DNA of 64,000 bases from Haliovirga abyssi (GCF_030295325.1 NZ_AP027060.1:124001-188000), one strand, 5' to 3'. Shown: positions 27,056 through 35,847, counted from the stretch's first letter. Numbers and translations: made by a program. Notes: generated from the letters alone by a model not told the origin.

Positions 27056-28294
27056 ATGAAAGAAAAAAAAATTTACATTGGAACAGATTCTGTAATGAAT
27101 TCAATGCTTAGTTCTATACAGGAGGGGATAATAAAACATCAAAGTAATTTTTTTAAAGTTCAAAAATTTACAGAGGATTTAGTACATAATAGAACTTATG
27201 TCAATTGTATGTTTCCATCATTTCCTGGAAGAGCTTGGGATAGATTTTTTGAAGGAACATATAGGGTATCTAAAGGAGAGAATGTTCCTTTATGGATGGA
27301 TATTGTTGTAACTGGAAGATGTCATTGTAATTGTTGGCATTGCTTTAGATCAAGTTATAAAGATAATGGGGATCTTGAAATTGAAGTTATTAAAAGAACA
27401 ATTGATGAAGCGTATGAAGCAGGAACAACAGTTATTGGAATTACTGGTGGCGAGCCAATGCTTAGAGATGATATACTAGATATATTAAAATTAATTCCTG
27501 ATGGAATGGAGGGATTATTTTATACAACTGGTTATAAAATAGATAATAGTTTTGCAAAAAAATTATCAAAAACAAATGTTACGAGATGTTTAATAAGTTT
27601 AGATCATTATGATGAAAAGATTGTAAATACAATGAGAGGATATCCAAAAGCATATGAAATGACAATGACAGCTATAAAAGCATTAAAAGAAGCAAATATC
27701 TATACAGGAGTAACTTTATGTGTGACAGATGATTTATGTGATCGTGAAGTATTTTATAAATATATAAATTTTGTAAGAGAACTTGGTGCTGATGAAATAA
27801 GAGTAATATTACCAATTCCACAAGGAAATCTTGAAGGTAAAAATTATAAAAGGCTTTATATTAATGCAATGAAATGGACTCGAGAAATTCATGAAAAATC
27901 ATTAAAAAATCCAAATTACCCAAATATTCTACTTTTTTCTCAATTGGAAAGTCATAATTTTATAGGATGTGGAGCAGGTTATACTTATGTAACTATAAAT
28001 AATGATGGAGCATTGACTCCATGTGTATGTGTTCCTTTAACGTTTGGAAATGTTAAAGAAGATGGATTTATAAGTGCCTATTCTAAAATTAATTCTTTAT
28101 TTAAAGGGACAGGAAAAACTTGTTATGGTAAACGTGTAAGTAAAGCAATGAAAGAGGAGATAAAGGATGGAATGTTGGCGCCTTACAATGAAGAAGTTTC
28201 AAAAAAAATAGCGAATAAATGTATTGTTAATGATGGAATTGCTAAATTTTATGATAATTTAAAAAATTATGAAGTAAAAGAAAATGATGCTTAA
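27056..28294 (+). CDS. Radical SAM protein with SPASM-like C-terminus
   Basis: A 412-residue radical SAM enzyme. The cluster-binding motif C-x3-C-x2-C is in GRCHCNCWHCF at about residues 90-98, followed by the GGEP motif (GITGGEPMLRDD). The C-terminal part carries further cysteines (GCGAGYTYVTINNDGALTPC-V-C and a late Cys), typical of SPASM or twitch domains that bind auxiliary iron-sulphur clusters. Family members modify peptides or build small-molecule scaffolds. Residues 1-80 show a non-catalytic N-terminal extension. It begins 18 bases after AAGGAGG and is followed by a KASIII-like gene 29 bases on, in one operon under the TetR-type operator. The substrate is unknown. Confidence 0.88.
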   Translation: MKEKKIYIGTDSVMNSMLSSIQEGIIKHQSNFFKVQKFTEDLVHNRTYVNCMFPSFPGRAWDRFFEGTYRVSKGENVPLWMDIVVTGRCHCNCWHCFRSSYKDNGDLEIEVIKRTIDEAYEAGTTVIGITGGEPMLRDDILDILKLIPDGMEGLFYTTGYKIDNSFAKKLSKTNVTRCLISLDHYDEKIVNTMRGYPKAYEMTMTAIKALKEANIYTGVTLCVTDDLCDREVFYKYINFVRELGADEIRVILPIPQGNLEGKNYKRLYINAMKWTREIHEKSLKNPNYPNILLFSQLESHNFIGCGAGYTYVTINNDGALTPCVCVPLTFGNVKEDGFISAYSKINSLFKGTGKTCYGKRVSKAMKEEIKDGMLAPYNEEVSKKIANKCIVNDGIAKFYDNLKNYEVKENDA

Positions 28295-28323
28295 AAATGT
28301 TGAAAAAATAGGAGGAGATTACA

Positions 28324-29358
28324 GTGAATGGTACAAAAATATCAGGAATAGGAACATATATTCATTCTGTTGTTTCAAATAATGATTATATAAATATATT
28401 TGGTAAAAAAGCAAGATTTATAGATAAAAAAATTCCTCACAAAACAAGGTATAGTGCAATAAATATTTTAGATGGAAGCGTTGAAATAAGAAATAGTGAA
28501 ATGGCATATCACGCCTCTATTGAAGCGATGGAAATGGCTAAAGTTAAAAATGATGAAATAGATATGATTATATATTCTACATCTACTCCAGACTATATCC
28601 TTCCACCTAATTATGTAATATTACAAGAAAAATTAGGTATAAAAAAATGTATGGGAATAGATATTCGTTCAGGATGCTCTGGATTTGGTAATGCAATTAT
28701 TACTGCAAAACAATATATTGCTACAGGCATGGCAAAAAAAATTTTAGTTGTTGGAGCAGATCTAACATCTTCAAGATTATCCTTTTTATTTAAAAATCTA
28801 AAAGAATTTCCATTAAAAGCTTTATATAATTTAATGCTATTTGGAGATGCCGCTGGAGCCGTTGTTGTTGAAAAATCAGAAATAGATAATTTTTTTGGAA
28901 CAATAATGGGCTCTTCACGCCCAAATTCACCATTTGGTTCTTTAATTGAGGTAGGTGGGTCAGTAAATCCTTATCCGAATGGTAATTTTAAGAATGAGGA
29001 TATCCCAATACATCAAAATGCTTTAGCAACGGAACAATTAATTCCAGGGGTTATGATTGAAGCAGTAGAAGAATTTTTGGGAAAATCAAATAGTAAAATT
29101 GAAGATTTTAATTACTACATACTCCCAATAGATTCTCCAAGAATGGCATCAAAAGTAATAGAATATTTTAATCTTGATAGTGATAAAATAATTAGTGTCG
29201 GAGCAGAAGGAGGAAGTCTTGTTAATGCAGCAGTGCCACTTGCTTTAAAAAAAGCATATGATTTGGGGAAATTAAAAAAAGGTAATAAAATAATGATATA
29301 TGCTGCTGAAAATACTAGGTGGCAATATGCTGTAATGGGATATAATTGCAATTTTTAA
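28324..29358 (+). CDS. Divergent beta-ketoacyl-ACP synthase III-like (thiolase-fold) protein
   Basis: A 344-residue thiolase-fold protein related to FabH. The nucleophile Cys118 is kept in DIRSGCSGF, and the core FGDAAGAVVVE is present near 173-183. The catalytic His of FabH (PHQAN) is replaced at LPIDSPR (~267-273), and the Asn of 'GNTSAAS' aligns with GGSLVNAA (~296-303). Two of three triad residues therefore appear lost, which argues against ordinary decarboxylating condensation; acyl transfer or another Cys-only reaction is possible. The GTG start has AGGAGGAG before it. It is co-transcribed with the radical SAM gene, suggesting a short pathway to a lipid-like product. Confidence 0.82.
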   Translation: MNGTKISGIGTYIHSVVSNNDYINIFGKKARFIDKKIPHKTRYSAINILDGSVEIRNSEMAYHASIEAMEMAKVKNDEIDMIIYSTSTPDYILPPNYVILQEKLGIKKCMGIDIRSGCSGFGNAIITAKQYIATGMAKKILVVGADLTSSRLSFLFKNLKEFPLKALYNLMLFGDAAGAVVVEKSEIDNFFGTIMGSSRPNSPFGSLIEVGGSVNPYPNGNFKNEDIPIHQNALATEQLIPGVMIEAVEEFLGKSNSKIEDFNYYILPIDSPRMASKVIEYFNLDSDKIISVGAEGGSLVNAAVPLALKKAYDLGKLKKGNKIMIYAAENTRWQYAVMGYNCNF

Positions 29359-29523
29359 AGGAGTAAAATAAAGTTTATTTATAATAAAATATAGTAAAAA
29401 TTTAAAAATATATAACATATGATGGGTGGTAAAAAAAATTGCTAAAATTTGAGATGACGGATAATTTTTAATTGCTTTATAAAATTTCAAATAAAAAACA
29501 AATTGTTATGTAAGTAGTTAAAT

Positions 29524-29736
29524 ATGATAAAATTATATGGAAATTCATTTGGTAAAGAAGAGACTTATTATTATTTAGCAACGATGTATGAAGAAGAAAT
29601 AATTATTAATGATATTCGAATAAGAATTAAACCTATGAAAATTTATAGCGTAGATATTTCTTCTAAAAAAGAAATCGAAATTAATATTTTGAATAATAAG
29701 AGCCAACTATTTATGTTCGAAATAAATAAAAAATAA
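29524..29736 (+). CDS. Small hypothetical protein
   Basis: A 70-residue frame with a beta-rich pattern (alternating Ile and charged residues) and no membrane segment. No clear ribosome-binding site precedes its ATG. The 165 bases upstream contain an isolated AGGAG right after the KASIII stop but no frame using it. It may be a real small gene or the remains of a larger one; I recognise no family. It sits between the KASIII-like gene and a DMT transporter. Confidence 0.35.
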   Translation: MIKLYGNSFGKEETYYYLATMYEEEIIINDIRIRIKPMKIYSVDISSKKEIEINILNNKSQLFMFEINKK

Positions 29737-29752
29737 TAAAGGAGATGTTATA

Positions 29753-30649
29753 GTGAAAAATAATATAATTTTAGGGCATTTAATGACATTGATGACAATA
29801 TTTATTTGGGGTGTAACGTTTGTTTCAACAAAAGTTTTATTGGTTCATTTAACGCCAATAGAAATATTATTCTACAGATTTTTAGTTGCATATATTTTAT
29901 TATTAGTGATTTATCCTAAAATAAAAAAGGTGAATTCGGCAAAGGAAGAAATATTATTTTTTTTCTTGGGTTTTTTTGGTATATTTATGTACTTTTTACT
30001 TGAAAATATTGCGTTAAAGTACACATTGGCATCTAATGTAGGATTATTTATGTCAACAATACCCATAATTACATCTTTAATAGTTGTATTTGGGACAAAA
30101 GATGAAAAATTCAGGAAAGAATTGATATATGGTTTTCTTATTGCTATAATAGGGGTATTTTTAATAATATTTAATGGAAAATTTATTTTAAAGCTGAATC
30201 CTATAGGTGATATTTTAGCATTAATTGCCGCTCTTTCCTTCTCCATTTACTCAAATTTATTGAAAAAGATAAATAATAAATACAACTATTTATTTATAAC
30301 TAGAAAAATATTTTTTTATGGGATTATATGTATGATACCGATTATATTCTTAAAACATGAACAATTTTCACCGAATAAGCTTTTAATTCCAGAGGTATTT
30401 TGGAATATTGTATTTTTGGGGGTAGCGGCATCGACTCTTTGTTTTGTTATGTGGAATAAAGCTGTTAGTATTATAGGGGCAATCAAAGCAAGTAATTATA
30501 TATATCTTGTTCCAATAATTACCATAGGGACATCAGTTCTTATTATAAATGAAACAATAACAATATTTATAATTTTAGGTGGAATATTGACTTTAAGCGG
30601 AGTATATATTTCTGAAAAGGGATTTAAAATTATTAAGATAAAAAAATAG
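29753..30649 (+). CDS. EamA/DMT family transporter
   Basis: A 298-residue inner-membrane protein with ten predicted helices in two EamA repeats; the first opens with the GVTFVSTKVLL helix and the second contains the family-like 'SNYIYLVPIIT' segment. Members export metabolites or amino acids, and the substrate cannot be told from sequence. The GTG at 29753 follows AAAGGAG by 8 bases. It probably belongs to the operon starting at 27056, although 165 bases of AT-rich DNA and a small frame intervene. Confidence 0.85.
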   Translation: MKNNIILGHLMTLMTIFIWGVTFVSTKVLLVHLTPIEILFYRFLVAYILLLVIYPKIKKVNSAKEEILFFFLGFFGIFMYFLLENIALKYTLASNVGLFMSTIPIITSLIVVFGTKDEKFRKELIYGFLIAIIGVFLIIFNGKFILKLNPIGDILALIAALSFSIYSNLLKKINNKYNYLFITRKIFFYGIICMIPIIFLKHEQFSPNKLLIPEVFWNIVFLGVAASTLCFVMWNKAVSIIGAIKASNYIYLVPIITIGTSVLIINETITIFIILGGILTLSGVYISEKGFKIIKIKK

Positions 30650-30652
30650 TTT

Positions 30653-30810
30653 CTTCGCACGACAATGTGCAGAAGCCATCATTTCGAGAAACGTTGCGCT
30701 GACTCTTATGAGGTGGTACTGAACCGTTAGACTGGTATCATCTAACAGATTTAGCTAAAATAAATATAGCAATATATTCAGAAAAAGTATTAAAAGAAGG
30801 AAGAGTGTAA
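30653..30810 (+). pseudogene. C-terminal gene remnant in a GC-richer patch
   Basis: GGT at 30712 opens a stretch encoding GGTEPLDWYHLTDLAKINIA followed by IYSEKVLKEGRV and a stop at 30808-30810, with no start codon. The preceding 60 bases are unusually GC-rich, and a neighbouring frame (CRSHHFEKRCADSYE) could be the frameshifted upstream part. I do not recognise the protein. It appears to be a decayed gene between the DMT transporter and the next promoter. Confidence 0.4.
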
Positions 30811-30825
30811 TACATTTTATATTTG

Positions 30826-30864
30826 AAAGCATATTTTCTTACATACAAAAGGAAATATGCTTTT
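30826..30864 (+). terminator. Hairpin terminator before the barrel/MMPL promoter
   Basis: AAAGCATATTTTC pairs with GGAAATATGCTTTT (one mismatch), ending in a short T-run. It separates the radical SAM operon from the promoter at 30880. Confidence 0.65.
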
Positions 30865-30879
30865 ATCACATAAAAAAAC

Positions 30880-30909
30880 TTGACAAACGTTCGTTTGATT
30901 TTGTATAAT
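30880..30909 (+). promoter_or_regulatory. Promoter and TetR-type operator of the barrel/MMPL/LolA-like operon
   Basis: TTGACA (30880-30885) and a perfect TATAAT (30904-30909) with 18-base spacing. The inverted repeat CAAACG-TT-CGTTTG overlaps the -35 box. The 17-base core is identical to that at 26960. Confidence 0.82.
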
Positions 30910-30963
30910 TGTTTCAGAGAAACTATTTTTAAATAATTCTAAAAAATCAGAGGAGGTCGAAAT

Positions 30964-32202
30964 ATGTTGAAAAAAATTATGTTTTGTTTTTTATTTTGTA
31001 TTACTTTATCAAATTATATTTTTGCAGAGGATAGTTTATTTGATTCTGCAATGGAAATGTCTGATAATTCAGGAGGCAAAAAGTTATCCTATACTATAAA
31101 TGGTAATTTAAAATCTGCAATTTATAGTAATGATTCATTAGATGATTTTTCAAATTCATATTCACAATTGTCATTAAAGTTTAATATGAAAAAAGGAGAG
31201 TTTGGAGATGGATATGCAAACATAATTATAGACAATAAAAGTATTATATTAAGAGAGGCTTATTTAAATTATTATTTTAAAAATTTAGATTTTAGAATTG
31301 GGAAACAGATTATATCTTGGGGAAGATCAGACGGGATAAATCCTACAGATAATATTACTCCTAAAGATTTAAATATACTATCTTCTGAATCTGATGATCA
31401 AAAATTAGCTAATTTTATGTTGAAATCAAAAATTTCATTAAATAATATTAGAATTATAGGATTATTTATTCCTAAATATAGTTCGTCACCAAATTTAAAA
31501 ACAGGAGAAGATATTTTAGAAGGGGATTATAAAAATTATGAAACAAAGGCATTGAAAGTTAATTTTGAATTTCCAGTAGTAGATACATCGATATCTTATG
31601 TTAATGGATATTCATTAAACAGAGGGATAGCAGTGGATAGTTCTAAAACTACTCCAACACCAATTTTAATTCCATATAAAGAAGAGGTTTATGGAGCTGA
31701 TTTTTCTACAACGATAAAATCATATAGAATATCTGGAGAATGTGCATATAAAAATTATTTAGAAAATGAGAAATATTATATCCCATATTCAGAATTGGAG
31801 TATACATTAAGTGTAGATAAAACTTTTTTAAAAAGCATTTCTACGATATTTCAATATTATGAAAAATATATAGATGAGTACAAGGATCTTAAAATAACTC
31901 CGTATTATGATGTTGAAATGAGAAATAGATTAATTTCTAAACAGACGGCAAAGATTCAAAACTCTTTATTATATAAAATAGATTGGAGTTTAATGTATGA
32001 ACAATTACATATAGAAAACGTCGGTAGTTATAATTTAACAACAAAAGAGAGTATCTTTAAAACAAAAATTTCATATAATATTACAGATGATTTTATTGCA
32101 ATATTAGGGAATGATAGTTATTTTGGAGATAAAGGGACTTTAATAGATTTGATAAAAGATGATCTAAATAGAAATTATTTAGAATTAAAAATATCATTTT
32201 AA
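30964..32202 (+). CDS. Outer-membrane beta-barrel protein, DUF1302-like
   Basis: A 412-residue exported protein. The signal peptide (FCFLFCITLSNYIFA then cleavage near Ala21-Glu) is followed by strands of alternating polar and hydrophobic residues, a GK-Q-II-WGR-DGINPTDN segment near 115-130, and a C-terminal Phe, the usual outer-membrane assembly signal. The 'GrqiisWG...NPtD' pattern recalls DUF1302-type barrels found beside MMPL transporters. It is the first gene after a TetR-type operator and is followed by an MMPL-type RND gene and a LolA-like gene. The 39794 protein is a counterpart. Confidence 0.72.
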   Translation: MLKKIMFCFLFCITLSNYIFAEDSLFDSAMEMSDNSGGKKLSYTINGNLKSAIYSNDSLDDFSNSYSQLSLKFNMKKGEFGDGYANIIIDNKSIILREAYLNYYFKNLDFRIGKQIISWGRSDGINPTDNITPKDLNILSSESDDQKLANFMLKSKISLNNIRIIGLFIPKYSSSPNLKTGEDILEGDYKNYETKALKVNFEFPVVDTSISYVNGYSLNRGIAVDSSKTTPTPILIPYKEEVYGADFSTTIKSYRISGECAYKNYLENEKYYIPYSELEYTLSVDKTFLKSISTIFQYYEKYIDEYKDLKITPYYDVEMRNRLISKQTAKIQNSLLYKIDWSLMYEQLHIENVGSYNLTTKESIFKTKISYNITDDFIAILGNDSYFGDKGTLIDLIKDDLNRNYLELKISF

Positions 32203-32223
32203 AATTTAAAAGGAGTGATGAAA

Positions 32224-34545
32224 ATGTTTGAAAAATTAGCACAAATAGCATTGAAATTTAGGGTAATTGTAATTTTAGTTTTTGTTGGAATAACAATATT
32301 TTTTGCTATTCAAATTCCAAAAGCAAAAATTGATACTGATTTAAAAAGTGAATTGCCAAGCAATATGCCATCAAGGATAAGAATGGACCAAATTGAAAAA
32401 ATGTTTAAAGGAACAGAATTTGTAATGATAACATTTACAGCAAAAGATTCTATATTTAATAAAAATACATTAAAAAGGGTAATAAAAATATCTAAAAATC
32501 TTGAAAAAGTTGTTCAAGTAGAAAAAGTTACAAGTTTATATACATATAAAGATTTAAAGGCGGAGGATGGAAGTTTAATTGTTGAACCATTATTAAAAAA
32601 AGTTCCGAGAGGTAATAATGGAATGTTAAAATTAAAGGATAGAATAAAAAACAATGATATGATTTATAAAAATATAGTTTCAAGCGATTTTAAATCAACA
32701 GCAATAATAGCAATATTAAAACCAAATTCAGATGATGAAAAGATATTAAGTAGTATAGATAAAATATTAAAAAAATATCCAGGTAATGAAAAAATAGAGA
32801 TTGGAGGAGTTCCAGTTTCACGAGCAGTAACATCAGAGTATATGAAAACCGATATGAGAAAGTTTCTTCCAGCAGGACTTTTGATAATGCTTATATTTTT
32901 ATTTTTCTGTTTTAGATCTATTAGTGGAGTTTTGCTTCCATTTATTATTGTTGTTATGTCAATAATTGTTTCAGTTGGAATAATACCTATTTTAGGTTGG
33001 AAAATACAATTTGTAACAATAATTTTACCAGTTATATTAATTGCAGTTGCAAATGATTATGGAATTCATGTAATTGCAAAATATCAGGAAAATTTAATAG
33101 AGTATCCTAAAAAAGATCAAAATAGTTTGATTAAAAATATAGTTGAAAGTTTAGGAGGTCCAGTTATAGCCACAGGAATTACAACTATTGCAGGGTTGAT
33201 GTCTCTTATGACTCATATAATTATTCCAGCAAAACAATTAGGAATACTTGCTTCTGTTGGTGTTGGATTTTCACTTTTAGCAAGTATAACCTTTTTGCCA
33301 GCAGTATTATCATTTTTACCAAAACCAGAATTAAAAACTAAAGATAGAAAAAAGCATTTTCTTGATAAAATTTTAGAAAATTTAAGTAAATTTATTAAGA
33401 ATAATTTTGTTTCAATATTAATTGGAGCAATTGCTATAACACTTATAATAGGTGTGGGAATTGCAAAACTTGTAGTAGATACAAATCCAGTAAATTATTT
33501 TAGTAAAGATACACCAATAGTAAAAGCATATAAATTAATAAATAAAGAATTTGGCGGTTCTACTAATTTATCGATAGTGGCTGAAGGAGATATCAAAGAT
33601 CCTGTTATAATGAAAAAAATAGATGATTTAGAAAATATGCTATCAAAAAGAAAATCAATAGGACAAGTAATGTCTATTTCAAAAGTTATAAAACAGATGA
33701 ATAAAGTTTTGCATAATGGAGATGAGAATTTTTATAAAATTCCAAATAGCAGAGATACAATTGCACAATATTTTTTATTATATAGTATGAGTGGCGATAG
33801 TGAAGATTTAGAAAAACTTGTGGATTTTGATTATAAACATGCGCTTATAAATGCGAGAATATCAACTACAAGTGTAAATACATTTAAAAAAGAGCTAAAA
33901 TATATAAAAGCCTATATTGCAAAAGATCCAAATACTCCATTTAAAATAATGGGAGGATATGCTGATATTATTTCTGAGCTTATGGATGCAATAGTAAGTG
34001 GGCAAGTAATTAGTATCTTATTATCACTTCTTCTTGTAGCGGTAATAGTTGGAGTTCTTTTTAAATCTTTTTATGCAGCACTATTTTCAGTATTACCATT
34101 GTCTTTTGCAATAACAATCCTGTTTGGGTTAATGGGATACTTTAATATAGAATTAAATATTATAACAGCGATGCTTACATCAATAATGATAGGAGTTGGA
34201 ATAGATTATACAATCCATTTTTTATGGCGTTATAGAAATGAAAGATTTAATGGGAAAAATTCAGAAGATGCATTATATAAAACGATTACAACTACAGGAA
34301 GAGGAATTGTATTTAATGCTTTATCTGTAATTGTAGGATTTGTAGTTTTAATGTTGTCAAAATTTTTACCAGTACAATTTTTTGGATTTCTTGTAGTTGT
34401 ATCAATAAGTACTTGTCTTTTAGTTGCAATGGTACTTTTGCCTGCAATATGTATTTTATTCAAACCTAAATTTTTGGAACCTAGTATTGATGAAGAAAAA
34501 TTAGATATTACAATCCCTTCAAAAGAGGCTTTTGAAAATATATAA
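32224..34545 (+). CDS. MMPL/RND family transporter (set 1)
   Basis: A 773-residue inner-membrane protein with the RND repeat: a first helix at ~14-31, a periplasmic loop, five helices from ~220 on, a second helix-loop-helix block, and final helices near 600-750. Sterol-sensing-type segments such as GVGIDYTIHFLWRY are seen near 660 and AVANDYGIHVIAKY near 285, with the paired acidic residue of proton-driven RND pumps. MMPL members move lipids or hydrophobic compounds across the periplasmic side. The ATG at 32224 best fits AAAGGAG. It lies between barrel and LolA-like genes, so it likely hands a lipid to the periplasmic carrier. Confidence 0.88.
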   Translation: MFEKLAQIALKFRVIVILVFVGITIFFAIQIPKAKIDTDLKSELPSNMPSRIRMDQIEKMFKGTEFVMITFTAKDSIFNKNTLKRVIKISKNLEKVVQVEKVTSLYTYKDLKAEDGSLIVEPLLKKVPRGNNGMLKLKDRIKNNDMIYKNIVSSDFKSTAIIAILKPNSDDEKILSSIDKILKKYPGNEKIEIGGVPVSRAVTSEYMKTDMRKFLPAGLLIMLIFLFFCFRSISGVLLPFIIVVMSIIVSVGIIPILGWKIQFVTIILPVILIAVANDYGIHVIAKYQENLIEYPKKDQNSLIKNIVESLGGPVIATGITTIAGLMSLMTHIIIPAKQLGILASVGVGFSLLASITFLPAVLSFLPKPELKTKDRKKHFLDKILENLSKFIKNNFVSILIGAIAITLIIGVGIAKLVVDTNPVNYFSKDTPIVKAYKLINKEFGGSTNLSIVAEGDIKDPVIMKKIDDLENMLSKRKSIGQVMSISKVIKQMNKVLHNGDENFYKIPNSRDTIAQYFLLYSMSGDSEDLEKLVDFDYKHALINARISTTSVNTFKKELKYIKAYIAKDPNTPFKIMGGYADIISELMDAIVSGQVISILLSLLLVAVIVGVLFKSFYAALFSVLPLSFAITILFGLMGYFNIELNIITAMLTSIMIGVGIDYTIHFLWRYRNERFNGKNSEDALYKTITTTGRGIVFNALSVIVGFVVLMLSKFLPVQFFGFLVVVSISTCLLVAMVLLPAICILFKPKFLEPSIDEEKLDITIPSKEAFENI

Positions 34546-34553
34546 TAATAAGA

Positions 34554-34585
34554 AGAACTAGATATTTAATTTTATATCTAGTTCT
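34554..34585 (+). terminator. Hairpin after the MMPL gene
   Basis: AGAACTAGATAT pairs with ATATCTAGTTCT, followed by a weak T/A tract. It may attenuate expression of the downstream LolA-like gene. Confidence 0.6.
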
Positions 34586-34596
34586 AAAAAGTATCT

Positions 34597-34820
34597 TTAA
34601 AACTAAATATAGGTAGTTGCAAAATATCCTTGAAAAATATAGTCAAAAGAGGATTGTTAAAGAAACTTCCTTAACGTGGGGTTTGTGGGGCAACGCCCCA
34701 AAAACACTATCCTCCCTACACGCCGAAGGTGTGGAGGGTTTATAAAATTGTCTATACAGCTTAAAAGCAATAAAATCAAGGGGTGCAGAGTTCTGCAACT
34801 GACTATTAAAACTAAATATA
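34597..34820. mobile_element. Small GC-richer insertion flanked by 15-bp direct repeats
   Basis: TTAAAACTAAATATA occurs at 34597-34611 and again at 34806-34820. The ~194 bp between begins near TAGTTGCA and ends near TGCAACT-GACTA, so its ends are roughly inverted. Inside are strong GC-rich stems: TGGGGCAACGCCCCA and CCTCC-CTACACGCCGAAGGTGTGGAGG. There is no coding potential. It looks like a non-autonomous element or structured RNA inserted between the MMPL and LolA-like genes; the direct repeats could be a target-site duplication. Confidence 0.55.
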
Positions 34821-34835
34821 AAAGGAGCGATAAAA

Positions 34836-35624
34836 ATGATGAAAATAAAGAAAAGCATACTAATTTTATTTTTTATAGTTATAAATTTAACAATGTTAGC
34901 AGAAACACCAATTGAAATTATTAACAAATCAAGGGATGTTATAAAGTTAAATGGAGTTGAGATGATAATCTCTTTAATCACAAAAGATAGAAATAATAAT
35001 GTAAGAAAACAAAAAATAGCATCTATTTCTAAATTATATTCTGATAATACAGAAAAAAAAATAATGAGATTTTTATATCCTACAGATGTAAAGGGAACAG
35101 GCTTTTTATCTTATGATTATGAGAAAAAAGATGATTTAATGTGGCTATATCTTCCTTCGCTTAGAAAGTCAAGAAAAATAGCTGCATCTGAACGTTCAAA
35201 AAGTTTTATGGGGTCAGAGTTTTCATATTCAGATATAACTTCTTTTAAAATAGAGGATTTTAAATATTCAATTTTAGGGGAAGAAAATATAAATGGAGAA
35301 AAATGTTGGAAATTAGAGCAAAAATCAAAAAATGATGACATAGCTGATGACTATGGTTTTTTTAAGAAAATAGTATATATCTCTAAGAGAAATTATATGG
35401 TAATGAAAACTGAATCTTATGACGAAGATGATGAGCTATGTAAAGTAATGGAAGCATTAGGTATAAAAAAAATAGATGTTAAAAGGAATCGTTATAGAGC
35501 TACACATTTAATAATTAAAAATTTAGATAATGGTCGTAGTTCAGAAATGATAATTGAAAAGATAAAGTTAAGAGAAAATATAAAGGATAGTTATTTTACA
35601 ACAAGATTTTTAGAAAGAAATTAA
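34836..35624 (+). CDS. LolA-like outer-membrane lipoprotein-sorting protein (set 1)
   Basis: A 262-residue periplasmic protein with a signal peptide ending near Ala22, belonging to the 'outer membrane lipoprotein-sorting' (LolA/LppX fold) group. It carries the diagnostic stretch RFLYPTDVKGTGFLSYDYE and WLYLPSLRKSRKIAASERSKSFMGSEFSYSDI split over ~88-140. Such proteins form a half-barrel that carries one acyl-chain molecule between membranes, and genes of this type are often placed beside MMPL transporters. A counterpart is encoded at 41941. It starts after AAAGGAG; ATGs at 34836 and 34839 are both possible. The stop is followed immediately by an IS3/R1 relic. Confidence 0.85.
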   Translation: MMKIKKSILILFFIVINLTMLAETPIEIINKSRDVIKLNGVEMIISLITKDRNNNVRKQKIASISKLYSDNTEKKIMRFLYPTDVKGTGFLSYDYEKKDDLMWLYLPSLRKSRKIAASERSKSFMGSEFSYSDITSFKIEDFKYSILGEENINGEKCWKLEQKSKNDDIADDYGFFKKIVYISKRNYMVMKTESYDEDDELCKVMEALGIKKIDVKRNRYRATHLIIKNLDNGRSSEMIIEKIKLRENIKDSYFTTRFLERN

Positions 35625-35691
35625 ATCAGCTTAACTACTTTTTTTAAATTCTTGACATAGAGACAGATTAAGCGTAGCCTATTTTTTTATT
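35622..35691. repeat. Relic of an IS3-R1 junction
   Basis: AATCAGCTTAACTACTTTTTT is the end of the IS3 element at 54435-55910 in inverse orientation. CTTGACA and ACAGATTA then match the IS tip and its flank, and AGCGTAGCC-ATTTTTTTATT is an R1 end. Together this mirrors the arrangement at 54408-54480, with internal decay. The start of the relic coincides with the LolA-like stop codon. Confidence 0.7.
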
Positions 35692-35718
35692 GAATTTTGT
35701 AAATAGATATGATATAAT
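35690..35718 (+). promoter_or_regulatory. Promoter of the ABC-F gene
   Basis: TTGAAT (35690-35695) and TATAAT (35713-35718) have 17-base spacing. The promoter begins inside the R1 relic end and leaves a leader of roughly 120 bases. Confidence 0.7.
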
Positions 35719-35754
35719 ATTATGTCAAGATAAGTTGTTGTTTTTAATAAATTT

Positions 35755-35796
35755 AGTTGCGAGTTAATTGACTTGCAACTGTTTTATTTTTTTGAT
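35755..35796 (+). promoter_or_regulatory. Attenuator-like terminator in the ABC-F leader
   Basis: AGTTGCGAGT pairs with GACTTGCAACT (10 bp, one G-U) and is followed by GTTTTATTTTTTTG. The upstream AAGTTGTTG (about 35731) can compete for the CAACT arm, giving a possible antiterminator. Attenuation of this type is common for ABC-F genes that answer to ribosome inhibition. Confidence 0.6.
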
Positions 35797-35847
35797 TTGT
35801 TAGGAAAGTATAAATTTATAAAAAATTTTAATATATGGAGGAAAAGA

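Noticed and set aside
30653-30760. Possible tRNA or small structured RNA
   Set aside because: Short stems occur but no cloverleaf or T-loop sequence is found, and part of the stretch reads as a protein tail.
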